From the NCBI RefSeq assembly GCF_003073045.1, contig NC_037596.1, positions 29,176,392-29,240,391 on the forward strand: DNA of 64,000 nucleotides, in the 5' to 3' direction. The notes under the pieces are model-generated. The model was not told the origin of the DNA, did not search any database, and saw nothing but the letters and a program-made list of their open reading frames with translations. The DNA is from Pomacea canaliculata (Eukaryota; Mollusca; Gastropoda; Architaenioglossa; Ampullariidae). The position numbers and the translations under genes are program-made. Of this stretch, positions 37,880 to 51,667 are shown in pieces. The number at the start of each line of letters is the position of its first letter. Position 1 is the stretch's first letter.

Positions 37880-40700
37880 TTTGAACAGTCACTTGGGAGT
37901 TTTGTTGTTTTAGATGCGTGGTGTTGAAATTGCAACTGGAAAACATTGCACTAAATGTGTTTGCGCATGTTGAAGTCTCTACATCTTATTGTTGATATAT
38001 TTCTCTACCTTTTGTAGATTAAGTTTAACCTGATATTTTATAAAACTTAATTTTAAGTAAGCACAGATATATTCTCATAAACTGATTTAGTCGGCGAGAA
38101 ATTTACTCACCTCTATCATCTGATTACAATTATTACATTACACATGCAGCTTTGCGGTGTTCTTCTTACAAGATAAAAAAACATATATATATAGCATTTG
38201 AAAAGTATTGAACAGACATATGGATTATCTTAATGAACAGCAGTACTTAAAGTCGCTTAGAAGTCTCGAAATTACGATAATAATACTTCTTTACATTCAG
38301 TCACCATTAATCAGTTACACTGGACCCTTCCTTACAGTTACTTCCTTGGACAGTCCTATTGGAAGTCTACACCATCTGGTTTTGAGCTCCAGCATGAAAA
38401 AAGGACAGAAGTCTTCCTGATGGTGTCCGCTCCTGTTTAACTTCCAATAAGATCATGCGACTAACAGTCTTTCTCTAGAGCGGCAACGTCAACAGGGTTA
38501 ATTATATTGACACAACTACTGTGATTGATTGTATTTTTCGGAGTACTTGGTCCTATCCACACAAGAAATTATATGTACCCGACATCTAATTACTTATTGA
38601 GGTAAAGTAAAAAACTTACAATAACAAGGCACAACATGTAATTTACCCATGCCTCCATTATCCTGTTAGCGTTCAAATTTTTCGACGTGCAAAGAAAGTG
38701 ATACAAAATTGATGAGTTATCCTAAAGTTTGTAAAAACGAAAGTTTTTTTCTAACTTTTAGTCATGAGTAACCTCTAAAGTGAAACTGCATCGACGTTTA
38801 ATGATTTGATAGTCTTGTTATTGATGCAAAGGCAAGCACACACACACAGAAAAGTTTAGTGGACAAAACACATAAAAAAGCAAAAAGCATAGATGAAAAC
38901 TCTAGTAACCAATCCGTTGAATTTGGCGTATGAATCAGGAACTACGTTGTGTTCTAAGACACACTTATACCCGCTGCTTCAGTTTTTCTAGTTTCTACAA
39001 TAAGAGTAACGCGAGTTGTCTCCCGTACCAGTCACTATGTGAGTGTTGCGCGAGGGCGCTGTCTAACCCCTAAAGGAAACATGTGCACCCTAACCCTAAC
39101 CCTAACCCAATGCTAGTGATAAGCATAACGAAGGAAAGATTACATTTCCAGTATGGAACACAAACTTAAAAAGCATCAAAAATACAATGCTATTTACGAA
39201 AACAAATGGTCTGACACTTCAGGTCAGCTGAGGACTTTTGGTGCTTAAGAGAAGAAAGGAAATAATTCAAGGCAGAGCTTCCCAATTTCCCAGCGGACTT
39301 TACATTTATGTGGCTACAAACAACAGTTAGCGAAAAGATAAAAATTTTAAATCATATAATACCTTAATTTACTCTAATTTAGACTCATGCATTTTGTTAA
39401 ATGATTTTTAAGGAATAAAAAATGTTTTCCAACTACAAGTCTCTGGTATAATACCAAATATAATGCTGAATATTGTACTTAAAAATAATGAAAAGTAAAG
39501 GATGTAAAATTAAATACTACTCTTATACATGGTGCAACTCATTTCAATTTTGATATTATTGCTATTGGCAAACATTCGTTTTCATCAGAAGTTCGTGCGG
39601 TGTGTATTGATTCAAAACAAAATGTGTTAATAATGATGAGAGCCGAGAAGCAATCGATGACAGCAATAACGATATCACAACACTGTAACTGTAACGACTG
39701 TCAAGGGATACAACAGTTTGACAGGAGTGCGATTGAATTTGACAGAAATGATAATTTTGTTCTTCTATTTTTACCATGACCTTTATGCACCGTACTCATT
39801 GTATCTGTAATCTTAATTAAATAAAGCATAAATTTAACTCATTAGGAAATCATACAAAAAGTTATAAACAGAGAGTGTTTAGCAATTCAGTATGCTCAAT
39901 TTTGTTTACATAAATTAAGTGTTTATTAAATATTAGAAACGTATAAGGGTGTTCAGACCTCAACTGCAAAATGTAAATTTATCAAATAAGTTCAAAATGT
40001 ATCTAAAAATATATATTGACATCCAGATGACGTTTCTCAAAAGTAAATACACACAATTACTAAATGTAAAGCTTATTCTTGTGCTATGTTCATTAAAATA
40101 TTCTTTCTTTCGAATCAGAAGACAATGTCTACTTTAAAAAACTATGCAAGCAACACGTGATTTTAATAGGTATTTTTATATGTTGTAGTTATATATATGT
40201 ATAATATTGAAACTTGTTGTGGTCTATGTACTTCTCATCGCATTTGTAATAAAACTACTACATTATGAGTTTTAAAGACTAGTAGACGAAATAATTAACC
40301 TGCAAAGAGAATGGCCAGTTGACATTGTTATCATGTAACAAGTCTTTTGTCAGCAGTGTCAGTATTTTCATTGTCGCTGACTTTTTTTAAAATTCAATAA
40401 GACCAATTTTTCAATATTCTTTATAACTAAAGTTCATTCAACACCAGATCCTGTCTACATGGGTTGCTATTTATTTTATGTCGATGATGCTAAATAAAAG
40501 AAGAGAAATAATGTACACAAATCCTAAACAATAAACTTAGTGTAAAAAACAATGTATAATACAGCTAATGCTTTTTTCTTTGCTCATGTTTTCCTGATAA
40601 ATGCATCGCCCGTTAAGCACCTTCCAGACTCATGGATTAAAAACCCATCTTTGAGAAAGTTTGCATTAAGGCATTTGATTTTACATTCCAGATATATGAA
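37880..40700. other. Intergenic region between G and H
   Basis: No gene seen. Holds a short CA run near 38838 and a small GC-richer patch at 39000-39110 ending in a telomere-like tract. Frames at 38208-38420, 39562-39777 and 40552-40851 lack support. Confidence 0.45.
39087..39108. repeat. Interstitial telomere-like tract
   Basis: Three and two-thirds perfect CCCTAA units in the 3' to 5' sense of TTAGGG. Confidence 0.85.
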
Positions 40701-40902
40701 ACAGTGTATGTTATACATATACATGCGCAGACGGGAACAAATAGACTTTGACGACACCTGGTGCGGACTTCATCTTGTAGTAAACACCACACGAGCAGTC
40801 ACACGTAGAACTAATTACTGGAAACTGTTATACACAAAGAGTAATGATTAATAACATGTCACAAACAGCCATTGATACCTGTTACAGAATTAGATGTAAT
40901 TT

Positions 40903-41039
40903 AGTAAATGTTTGGTTTAGCCCCGATTTATTAAAATCTCTGTGACGACGGAGAGGTATATATTCGGTCCTGCCATCTACTAGACTCATACCACAACTCA
41001 AGCACTCTCAGACTCGCTGACCTTCTTCGAGTTCAAACG
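40903..41039 (+). promoter_or_regulatory. Gene H promoter and non-coding first exon
   Basis: TATATAT at 40957 within GGAGAGGTATATATTCGG, shared with G, then CTGCCATCTACTAGAC and a non-coding exon ending at 41039 before GTAAGT. The upstream motif reads ACCTGTTA rather than ACCTGTCA. Confidence 0.75.
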
Positions 41040-41659
41040 GTAAGTACAGTATAAGTAAAGGACTGCAGGTGGCTGTTAAACTGTTTGAAGTAGAAAACTT
41101 AGATCGCGATTTGTCTTATTACAGTAATCTGATGGAGCTAACGGTCACTTGTAATTTGCGGGTTGCACTGCATGTTCTGAAATACTTGAATAACAAAGGT
41201 GTCATACATAGAAGTGTGAGAAATTCTTAATCTTAATAAAAGGAAAAAGCACGTGAAAGAGTTTCGAGATTATAATTTGTTTGAAGTAATAATTTTTCTA
41301 TTACAAGCGTGATTTTACGATGTATCAGTTAGACAATATTATTTTTTTAAAGAGCTTTCGTTTTTTTTAAGCTTAAAAATTAAATTTATTCGTCAAATTT
41401 ACATTAATCGGCGCTTAATAATAATAATTTTGAAATAAAACTACTGCTCACATACTTATTAACTTAAATGAAAAAAATTAATATTTTAGAGAATATAACC
41501 AGCTATATGAAATGTTCAAAACATAAACATGTGAGAATTTCCATTTTTTTTTTTAATTACTTTTTAAGCCATAGCAAGAGGATGCTTTAAGAATATATCA
41601 TTATTTTTAATTATTGTCTCTTGACAGATCAGTTTGCAGACTTACCTGCAGAATACATC

Positions 41660-43426
41660 ATGTTGGTTATCGTCTTTCTTGGTCTCCTGGCTGTTGCGCT
41701 CAGGTAAAAGTCGCTTTGTCTTAGGTAGCAATCAACAGAAGAACCTACACTTATTTTAAGTAGTCTGAAAAAGTCTACAGGTAAAAGGTCGTCACAGTCA
41801 GCTACAATCAGTCACACACATACAGGTACTCACTCACCCACACATGCATATAAATACATATATATATATATACAAACTCTCTCTTTCTCACTCACACACA
41901 TACAAACGCACTTCCACTACTACCAGCATCACCTTTTAATCTGCCGTAACACGACAGTATATTTAAGGTACCATGTATTAATCAGATCTGAAAAAAAAAA
42001 CAATTTTTTTATATTATTAGCTCTCCTGACAACTACGCTGCTCGAATGTTTGAATATTTGGACGACAACAAGGATGGGGTTGTTGGGTTCAGTGAATGGT
42101 TTGCCAACTATCTGCATGATGACCTGAACGGTAATCATCATTATCATAATTTTAATTTTAATTTTAAAATTTTAGGCCTAAATTACACTTGAATCAATCT
42201 GATCGAATTATTATAATTATTATTAATAATTATACTTAATGCTCGTGTGCTCTTTAATGTAGTAACCGAAGCACCTGTCAGTGAAATTTAAAAACAAAGG
42301 GTTTATTTTCTGACTGCCACTTACGTGTCTCTGACTGGGACAAGTGTTTACATGTTTTGCTGTCGGTTGTTTGCTGTGGGTATTCCGATTTTGTCAACCA
42401 GTTGCATTCTTTAAATACTTTCATGTGATTGCTATTCTAGAACAGTCTCTTGTGTGAATTTGTTTCACTGAGATGACATTTGAGACCATTAAATATCTGA
42501 AAGCCTTTTCAGAAAATTATAATGAAGATGCGGATTGAATGTATAGGGCTGGGCCGTCGGGTATTGTTTTCCATTAACGAGCCGCTTTTAATGAACATGG
42601 TCATTAAAAAGTTTGGTGTTTGGGGTTGCTGAACTTAGGACAAAATCTTGTAAAGGTATATAAGCTTTGCGGAGTTGTTTTTTGTTAAGACACCTTGGTA
42701 ACATAACGTTTACTTTTACAGGAGATCAACATCTGACCCTTGAAGAATTCGCCGCTGGAACACATCCCGGTTCACCCCCTCTTGAAGTCGAGAAAGCTTT
42801 TAAAATCTTCGACAAAATGGACGGACATGAAAAAGGCTTCATAAGTCCGTCTTCTGCTGAAGCCCTTTTCAAAAGACTGGACAGCAACAGTAAGTTTGAA
42901 AGCTTTTGAACAAGGCCTTTGGGATACAACATGCAAATGTAGAAATAAAGTAAATGATAAAAGCAATTTCTTTTCATCTAACAAAAGTGTAGTTGAAATC
43001 GTTGATTTCTTGGTCGTCATTCTTTTTTGTCAGTTTTCTCCAATTTGAAACTGTTTTCTGTTTAAAAAAATACTAATTGTCCTTTTCTACTTGCAGTATT
43101 GTTTTCTCTAAACTATGTTTACATTTTCAGACGACGGAAAACTCACACGTGAAGAGATCGAACAGGAATTTTCTGCTGGTATTATAAATAGCTGATAGGC
43201 AGACACGCAGACACATAGAAAAACAGAAAGATGAATATTTAGGAAAAGAATGTGACAGAAAGAGAGATAAAGTAATAGTATCCTACTGGTTACCCCGATA
43301 AACTTATTTAACATGAGTATCTAGGGTTAAACTAAGAATAATGCAGAAAATAAGATTTTAATGATTATTTACACTTGATTTTGTTGTTGTGTGTCAGCTC
43401 TTCAAGAATTACAAGCACAGGCCTAG
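41660..43426 (+). CDS. Gene H: secreted four-EF-hand protein
   Basis: Complete paralogue of 132 residues. Coding exons 41660-41703, 42021-42130, 42722-42889, 43131-43178, 43398-43426. Signal MLVIVFLGLLAVALS. Loops: EF1 DDNKDGVVGFSE, EF2 DLNGDQHLTLEE, EF4 DSNNDGKLTREE; EF3, DGHEKGFISPSS, lacks the acid at 12. Exon 4 is 48 bp, one more than in all relatives, because the GT has moved to 43179. The last exon is then read in a different frame and ends ALQELQAQA at TAG 43424, the same GCCTAG place as in G, so the protein stays closed and short. ATTAAA at 43474 is the likely poly(A) signal. Confidence 0.87.
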
Positions 43427-43479
43427 GTGAACTACTAAGTGACAGCCTGGTGTGACCCCTGCATGAAGAGACTATTAAA

Positions 43480-45465
43480 TCTTCAACTTTCTAACAATCA
43501 TTTGCGATTTTTCTTGTTTGTTTGCGTTGTAAGGTGTAAACATTGCATTGTGAGTTTTGTACTTGTTGATGTCTGTACATTATGTTGTTGATTTCTTTTC
43601 TGTCTTCTGGTGTTTTATACATGATGATTTATCATATTAATTTTTAAATACAGCATGGTACCTCTCACAGCTGTCACAACATTAGTAGATATAATACCAG
43701 AAAACATATACATGTACTACTGGTGAAATTTGCGAACGATAAATTTACTTCCTTCTAGCGAGTATCAAAGCTACTAAATATAATTATTGCATATCACATG
43801 CATCTCATAAGTGTTTCTTTTTGACGCGATAGGAGACAACAACGAATAACATTAATTTTTAATAATAATATATCAGAAAAAATTATAAACTACACTTATT
43901 ATTATTTATCCTTTCATGGTTCTAAGCATCAAATACTTTAACATGTAAACTGCTACTAATTTAGAATATTTCTATATAACTCCTTTATCACATTTTTTTC
44001 AAAACAACTAGAACATCAGATTGTACACACTATTTTCTGTTACATAGTAATGAAACCTTCAAGTGCCATACTGCAGCAGTGTAGGTAGTAATAGAAATGT
44101 CTGTCCACTTTGAATAAGGGACTCTAAAGTAACTAACGATGCACATCAAAGACAGTGTCGGTCCCCTTGATGTTTGACTAACGATGATGACACAAGGTTT
44201 ACCCATAGGCTGCTGCTGCAGGTAGCCCGCGGCTTCTGGACATGTGTATCAGCGATTGTAGAGGAAGAAGAACACGAATAAAGATCTAATATAAGGGGGA
44301 TTACTGCGATCCTCTTTTCTGTCTTTTTTTTCTGCCCATTACCTCCCATTCATATGTTGAATATTATGACAATTCACTATAACCATCAAGTTACGGACAC
44401 GCAATAATTTTAATTTGCAAACTTGATTTATTCTAAAATTTGAAGCTCTGAAATGAAATAAACACTTTGCGACCTACACTAATTTTTGTTAAGACTGTCA
44501 GGAGAACTTAAGATAAAAATATATGTGTGTGTATATATATATATATAATTGGTTGATCTAGACGTGATGTCAATATTTCATAGAATATACTGAAATGTAG
44601 AAAGGCACTCCGACTCTCTCTCTCTGTCCATTTCTCTCCCTCACACACACACACAGAGATTCCAAAGTGACTAGCTACCTTTTCCCGATATTGCAGATTG
44701 TGTTTCTCTTTTTTTTCTCTCTGGTTTATTTTGAATATATGAAGCTACGAGCATGTGTCAGTGTAATAACATTATTGGTTTTGATCAGACCTGGGCAAAC
44801 GCCGGCCCGCGGGCCGGATCCGGCCCGCCTTCTGTCTCTGACCGGCCCGCCCGCTGGCCGCCCACCAGTAAATATACTATATATACAGTATTGGGTAAAA
44901 CTGAGTTAACTATATTAGTCCGGCCCTCTAGAACCATCCCAGTTTCTCATCCGGCCCCTTGGGAAAATTAATTGCCCAACCCTGGTTTTGATCATAGTAA
45001 AGCCACCTACTAAAGCATGAACAATATTGACGATGAGATATTAATGTTGATAATCCCTTAGCTTTATATAAGCCTCACATTTATCTAATGAATTTCGAGA
45101 AAACAAGAAATACCTAACTGTGATAAATTAAGTAACGGTCGAAATAAATGTAGACCCACTTGCGTTGTCGAAATAAATGTTTAGATGACATATAGCAATC
45201 CCTCAAAGTCGACATGATGTGGTGATTGTTCAAGAAGATTTAAAAATTTAAAAAAAACACACACACACAAGTAAAGTGGGAGCTAAAGACAAGGCTATGT
45301 TTCTATAATTCTTTAGAAAAATATATAAGAAATATTAAGACATTTAATTAAAAAATTAATTACTACAACTTTATACCACAGCTTACGGCTGCATTTCAAA
45401 TAACACGTGATTAAGTTCAAGTAGGGTTCACTTCTCAACTTTAATTAAAAACTAAGATATTCTTT
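43480..45465. other. Intergenic region between H and I
   Basis: No gene seen apart from a small hAT-type element at 44786-44984. AT, CT and CA simple repeats lie at 44520-44660. Confidence 0.45.
44786..44984. mobile_element. hAT-type MITE with 8-bp target duplication
   Basis: Terminal inverted repeats CAGACCTGGGCAA and, at the other end, CAGGGTTGGGCAA (reverse complement). Both sides carry GTTTTGAT (44778-44785 and 44985-44992), a perfect 8-bp duplication as made by hAT transposases. The CCGGCCCGC-rich interior is typical of a widespread hAT group. It has no coding capacity at 199 bp and moved by the help of a partner element. Confidence 0.9.
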
Positions 45466-45469
45466 CTTG

Positions 45470-45595
45470 ACAAGCTTCATCCTGAATGAGTAATCTGTTG
45501 ACCGCCAACAACAGTATATATTTGCTTTTTCGTGTCCCACTCACACCAACAGCTCAAACAAATCTTGTTTTACTGACCTTCATCTGATTCAATCG
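45470..45595 (+). promoter_or_regulatory. Gene I promoter and non-coding first exon
   Basis: TTGACAAGCTTCATCCTGAA at 45470 matches the word upstream of C-F TATA boxes; TATATA at 45515; non-coding exon ends at 45595 before GTAAGT. Confidence 0.65.
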
Positions 45596-46131
45596 GTAAG
45601 TAGTAATGGTTTACATACTTTAAACTTATCACTATTATTCTTTTTAAATACAGTGGGTAAATGTACATTAAATTTTTAAACGATTTGTTGTGTTAGCTTA
45701 AATTTAATTCTTATTTTTCACAAATTAGATACATTGCGTGCAGTATTTTCAATAAACTTTAGGTTCTAAACTTTAAAGATAAAATAAAATGTAAGCGATA
45801 AAATAAAATTGTTGAAGAACTTTTTTTTTTAATTCCAGAACTCTTTCATGTTTATTATCAAGGTATTGCCCACATTGGCTTTTGATGTATACAATAAATT
45901 TAATACAATAATAAAACAAGATTTTCACTAAATAATTATTGTTTCACATGTCACATTTGCTCAACAAACAACTGGTTTTGAACGAATCCCACATCAGTGT
46001 TATATTATCCATAAGATAATCACTGTTTCTTCAAAATATATAAATAGTAGAATGTTTTAGATGGTAAAACATGATTGACAATATTTTAATATTGCTAAAT
46101 CTTTTTTGCAGAAGGATCCGCATATTTCACA

Positions 46132-48148
46132 ATGAAGATTGTCGTTCTCTTAAGTCTTCTGGTTGCTGTGAGTGGGTAAAAGTCACCTTTATACTGCACA
46201 ATAATACTTTGATACCAAAACATTCTGACATTTTAGAATGTCTCAGTGGGAATGAGAAGTTCTTAACTTAAAATATTATCTGAAAAAAATTGCAATGACT
46301 TTGCAGAAAAAATTGCAATTAAGCAATGCAGACTAAAAATAAAAGGGAGGCAGAAGTGAAGATTATTTTTTTTTCTAAAATGATTTCTTTAATATCAACA
46401 ATTCATTAGTAAAATTAGAAAAAATATTCGAAACTTTCAGCTATGACTCTAAGGAATTTCGGAAATACTTCGACGCAATCGACAAAAATCATGATGGCAA
46501 AATCACTCTGCTTGAATGGATTATTCACTACAGGAAATACGACCTAGACGGTACTTGCTTAATTTCTCTTTTTTTATATATATAACCAATGAAACAGACG
46601 TTGTTGTCATCATCATTGTCGTCGTCGTCATCATCTGTTATGGACTTAAGCAATCAAAAAAAAATTAACATTCTAATTTGTCACAAATTGTAGCAATCAA
46701 ATCAGGGCTTCTGCTTACGCAAAGAATTGCGAACATTACGCATTAAAAGTTCGGAGGACCCCTTCAATTTTCGTCAATGAGGTCCCCTTCAAATTTGGGC
46801 GAAGAACAGGGACCCCTTAAAAATCTGAAGAAGGGGTCCCTGGGACCCCAAAGAATTTAGCTTTAGCAGAAGCCTTGTAAAATATTATATTTCTGGGTTA
46901 GCAAGAGGTCTTGGTGATTCAATGAACTGTTGGAGTATTGAATTGAATAATGGGACTGACAACACCACAAAATCTGTTTGTAGCTGATGGAATAGTCAGC
47001 CTCAAGGAGCTTCGCTACATCTCTACTGCCAGAAGACACTACCAGCTGTAGTCAGGGCAACTTACAGCTTCTACGCAGATGGACGGTGTGAGTGATGGAA
47101 GTGCTTCGTTACTCACTCATGACACCGCATTTACTACCATGATGTTAACGTGAGTTGTACTTTCTCATCAGGTCTTGAGACATAAAAGTAAACTGTTGTA
47201 AATGCATTTCATATTCGCATAAGCTATAATTTTGAATATACTATTTATATCTATGACCATCTAAGTTTAAAAGTGTTAACTTATCTAAAACTGCTTTGTG
47301 TCCTACAATCATAGTGCAAAGCGACATATTAGTTGAATTCCTTATTGTTCAAGTGTCTGAACTATATTCCGTTTTCAGACGACGGGATAATCTGTTTCAA
47401 CGAATATGAATTTACTTCTAAAAAGGTAATACCACTTGCTCCTCTACGGAAAGTCATCTAGAAATATCTAATGGTGTAAAGCAAATTCAAAGCACTTGGG
47501 GAAAGTTAAAAAAAAAAAAACCTAGGGTAGTGAGAAAAAAAACATTTTTGCTAATGTGTGTAAGTATTGGTCTTCTAGGGGACACATAATGATATCAGAG
47601 GAATTGAGATAGAAAAATATGACATGAAAGGTAAGATGCATTCTCAGACATAAAGGTGGGAAGCTTGCTCAGCACAACATAGGAATCTGCTTTAAAGGGG
47701 GATAACAATGTGGAAACAAAAGGGTTGTTTGGTTGGTTAATTTTGTTGTTCTATTTACTTTTGGTTGATTGTTTTTTAAGGGGTTTTGTTGTTTTTTTTG
47801 CATTTTGGTTTTTGGTTTGTGCGTGTGTGTGTGAGTTTTGGTTTGCTGTGCTCCAGACACAGTAGCTTAACCTTTTGCTGCAAACTGCAAAATAAATGTA
47901 TCCTTGGAAACTGTAGATTATTTGCGTTAAGTTCTTAAAGCACTGTACAAAAAATGGATAGATAGTATCCCTTGTATTATTGTGTAAAGGACATGCAACT
48001 TTCCCACCTGACTTTGTTTATGAGAGGTGGATGTGCCATGTACACAATAATAAGGGATTTTTCTTGTTCGCAGATACGTGGCAACATCATGAAAACATCC
48101 AGCGCTTTAGCAATAATAACAGCTATGGCAATGATTCCAGGAGGATAA
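46132..48148 (+). pseudogene. Gene I: decayed four-EF-hand paralogue
   Basis: Exons 46132-46175 (MKIVVLLSLLVAVSG), 46441-46550 (EF1 DKNHDGKITLLE), 46984-47149, 47379-47425 and a likely last exon 48074-48148. Exons 1, 2 and 4 look sound, with all splice sites present. Exon 3 is 166 bp rather than 168: the frame meets a TAG after ARRHYQL, then the expected FYAQMDGVSDG sense appears only in other frames, so at least two indels and a stop are present. The junction of EF4 has also lost a base. The last exon was set by homology of ATGATTCC and AATAAA with the C-F 3' ends. The 5' half could still encode a secreted piece with EF1 and EF2. Confidence 0.75.
46703..46877. mobile_element. MITE in intron 2 of gene I
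   Basis: A 175-bp element with inverted ends CAGGGCTTCTGCT and CAAGGCTTCTGCT, and an inner inverted pair CAGGGACCCC / GGGGTCCCTG. No clear target duplication remains. An inverted copy lies at 63322-63497. Confidence 0.8.
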
Positions 48149-48159
48149 TAAATAAATAT

Positions 48160-51100
48160 TCTGAAAGCAAATTATCTTGGCTCTCCATATAGGTTGTGGA
48201 CTTGTTAACATTGCTTTTATTTATGGAATCGAAAAGATAGATCATGGGCCTTAATTGTTAGTTTTATCATTCTTGGTTTCCTTTTACCCTCCTCCTCCTC
48301 ATTGTCATCATCATCATCATCATCATCATCAATCATCAACATCATCATCATCATCATCATCATCATCATTCACATCATCATCATATCCAGATCACTTTTA
48401 ACTATTTTTAACGAAAGTGGAAACCACACCAATCTTATCTTTTTCATATTACATATCTGTATTACAAGTATGGTCTTCTTCTGAACTAGCGTCTTAACAC
48501 ATCTCCTATTCATCTGCAACGAAGAAGCTCGTTAAACAACATTTTCAATCACACGCGCAAAGCAACACGGGGATCAATGCCGTTAATTGCCGGCCAATCT
48601 GCCGCATCTCGACAGGCGTTCTTGTCGTCCCTTGCCTGGCGCAACACACATGCTCCATGAGTAGCTGCATGTGGCACAGCTGTACAGCAACTTATGAGCG
48701 GTGAAATGAAATAAATCTATCAAACGTAGAAGAGATATGGATAAATCCTATTTTTTTTTTTTGTTTTTGGATAAGCAGTTTTACAGACTACTAAGTTTAA
48801 ATAACGGCAATACACGTGACTACGGCTTTAATAAATTCAAACTGTTGAAATCGTAATGATAGGTAGCGTTTTTAATTTAATAAATTATTATCTTAATTAT
48901 ATAAAATATTATATAATATAAATTATTATTAATAAATAATAATTATATATATATTATTATATATATATATATTGATTATTATATATATATATAATATATA
49001 TAGATAATAATCAGTCTATCATCTATTCTATTGATTAATAACATGATTTAAATTTATATTATAATATATGTATCATGGATTGTTTTATTTCAAATGATAT
49101 ATAGTAATTATTTTGTATCAATTCATGTATTATATTTATATAATTATTATACTATTATAGCCATGGTAAAATGCTTATCAAAAAAAAAAAAAATCTAATT
49201 CCATTATGACTTCCTATGATTTATTATGATTTAGTGATTCACGTCATCTGACAGCGTTGCAATTGAGAATCACACTAACATCAGACTTCGCTTACAGCTG
49301 TATATGGAAACGATCATGTACTTTAGTTTCAATTTGAAGTATAGCGGCAATGTAATGAGACAGGGGCAAGAGCAGAGGTAAAGGAAAGATAATGAGAGTA
49401 AGGAGCGCCATAAAGATGGGAGTAACAAGGAACATGTATGAGTATGTTAAGTAAACCCTTTTGGGAATATCTCTACAGATTATTTTATATTGATTTCAAG
49501 ACAACTGTATCGTGGAGGACTCGTCTGTCAAGAGTATCAGAGTACTTACAGTGTATCACAGAGTCCAAATCATGTTGTTGTTGTGTGTTGTGTTACAATT
49601 AAAGGATGTATAAGTGTGAATAGGGAAGAAAGTCAGTGTTGTGTGAATCTTATCATATTCGTTAAGGAATATCAGATGATCAAAGAACTTTCTCAAGGAA
49701 AGAGATCTTTAGAAATATATATATATACTTAGAAATAATCACATATGAATATAGCGGATTAATCTGATGATATGTTGATAGTAATGAAGTAATAATTATA
49801 TTTTACATTTTTGATTTGATTTGTTTTAGGTTAATTTCATCACATGGTCTAGCAAATAAAGGAGATATGAGTTTACATTACAGTAGAATGAAAGATGTAA
49901 TGAGTCAGAATGTCCAGAGCGTTAATTATTATGGAAGAGTGTTTGATTGAGCACGGTTTAAATATAGATATTATTATTGGACTTGAGGAAAGTTTTTTGC
50001 GACAGATCACTAATTAGTTTCGAGTAGCGAAGTTGAAGTCGCAATAAAAAAGGGATAGACTCATTCACGTACTAAATACTTGTAGGAATCTTAGACTGGA
50101 TGGGAGGCAGAGCTGAAAAAACGATACCAATAGTAGAATTTTGATCTTAACTCTAACAATATGCAGATGAGAAACTCTTATGTAGTCGCCACTGAATATC
50201 TCTCTATTGCTGATGGCAATCAGAAAACCACTTTCAGATAGCTCCATCTCTTGATTTCTTATCATTCTTAATTTAAACTATCTGTCATGGTAGCGTTCCT
50301 TATACATGCCAGTTCACACTCTATGTGTTGAGGTAATTCTTTCTACCTGAATCATGAGAATCCTTCTGATCTCAAAGTAGTTAACTTAGCAGTGAGGGGC
50401 TCAACTTAGTCCATATCACTTCGTGCTTATATCTTAGCAGGGAATACATATCCATCTTTAGGACAGTAAATTGTTCGAACACTCACTGCGCCATTGACCC
50501 GAAAGGTAGATCAACATCATTTTATGACAAATAATAACACCATAGAGCAAAAGTCTGAAATTTGAAAATCATTCCATGTTAGTTCTATAGTACAACTTGT
50601 GTAAAACATGGTTTCGATTTTTTTAAAATTTGTGGATACCAAAATGAATTGTGACTTCTGTGCCTAAGGAGCCGAACTACGTCATGTGTATCAAATTATC
50701 GTTTCGAAATATTATTTAAACAATGCTAAAATTTAACTTTCATACAATTTCGCACAACGTAAACAATAAATTTTTTTAGAAGCGAAAAAGTTCTATAATG
50801 TCATGTAAAAAAGGATATAAAATACAAAATAAGGAGAAACTTCTCTGAAAACTTTCATAAAACAAAATCTTTATGAGTTGCAATAGAAAATATAGTCTCA
50901 GAGCCGTCAGTACATTTACTTATAAAGAGCGTTGTGGTGTGTGCGTGTGAGCCGAGAAGACAGTAACGAAGAATATGTGTGTGTGATTTTTTTTTCTTTT
51001 ATTATTTTTCTTCGTTTAATGACTACTTAAAACAGAACTTTTTTTTCTACATTAATGTTAACGAATTATCTACTTCTTACCAGACGTAATCTTGGAATGT

Positions 51101-51400
51101 CTGGATCAGCCTAAAATGCTCTTAGTACTAAGCTGACATAAATGGATAAATCTTTCAAGTCATTGAGCAAAGTCTGACCAAACAGATTTTAATTAAAATC
51201 GTGACATTTCTTTATGTTATTATTAGATATCCATTAGTTAGAGGAAAATTAAAAGAATTATAAGGAAATGAAAATCGAACCAATAGCTTGATACACAGTT
51301 AGCCTGCAGGGTTGTCATACTTTGAAACTTGTCTATCTCTCAGTTTCTTTTCGTAGGTTTTCCTTTTTTTAGTTCAAGTCCGGTCCCTTTTCCTAACTAG
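48160..51400. other. Intergenic region between I and J
   Basis: A (CAT)n tract at 48307-48383 and a very AT-rich, self-complementary stretch at 48880-49180, built of ATTAT and TATA runs, are the only marked structures. No gene is seen. Confidence 0.45.
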
Positions 51401-51404
51401 CTCT

Positions 51405-51535
51405 TGCACCGACACGTCTTATGTCTCCCTGCATGACATACAAACAAGTGCCACACATCCATATGTGAACTACAGCTGCTGTAGGTCAATGAATGTAAAG
51501 AATTCGTAAATTAACTGAACTGTAGAAATAAACAC
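51405..51535 (+). repeat. Upstream block shared by J, K, L and an orphan site
   Basis: Contains TCTTATGTCTCCCTGC and ATTCGTAAATTAACTGAACT, words that recur at 54515-54665, near 56325-56460 and at 62110-62290. Confidence 0.55.
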
Positions 51536-51667
51536 TAGGAGTCGTTGGTGACATTTTATTGCCAGCACGCGAAGATTAACTTCCAGATAATCATGATTAA
51601 ACCCCTCACCGCGTTTTCTCGGTACATCATGGGCATAGTCTTGTTTTATTTGTTCAGCGCTCCCTTT

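Noticed and set aside
43398-43430. Reading H's last exon as LFKNYKHRPR
   Set aside because: It would need exon 4 to end at 43177, where the intron would begin GG rather than GT.
48302-48484. Poly-Ser/Ile open frame
   Set aside because: Translation of a CAT microsatellite.
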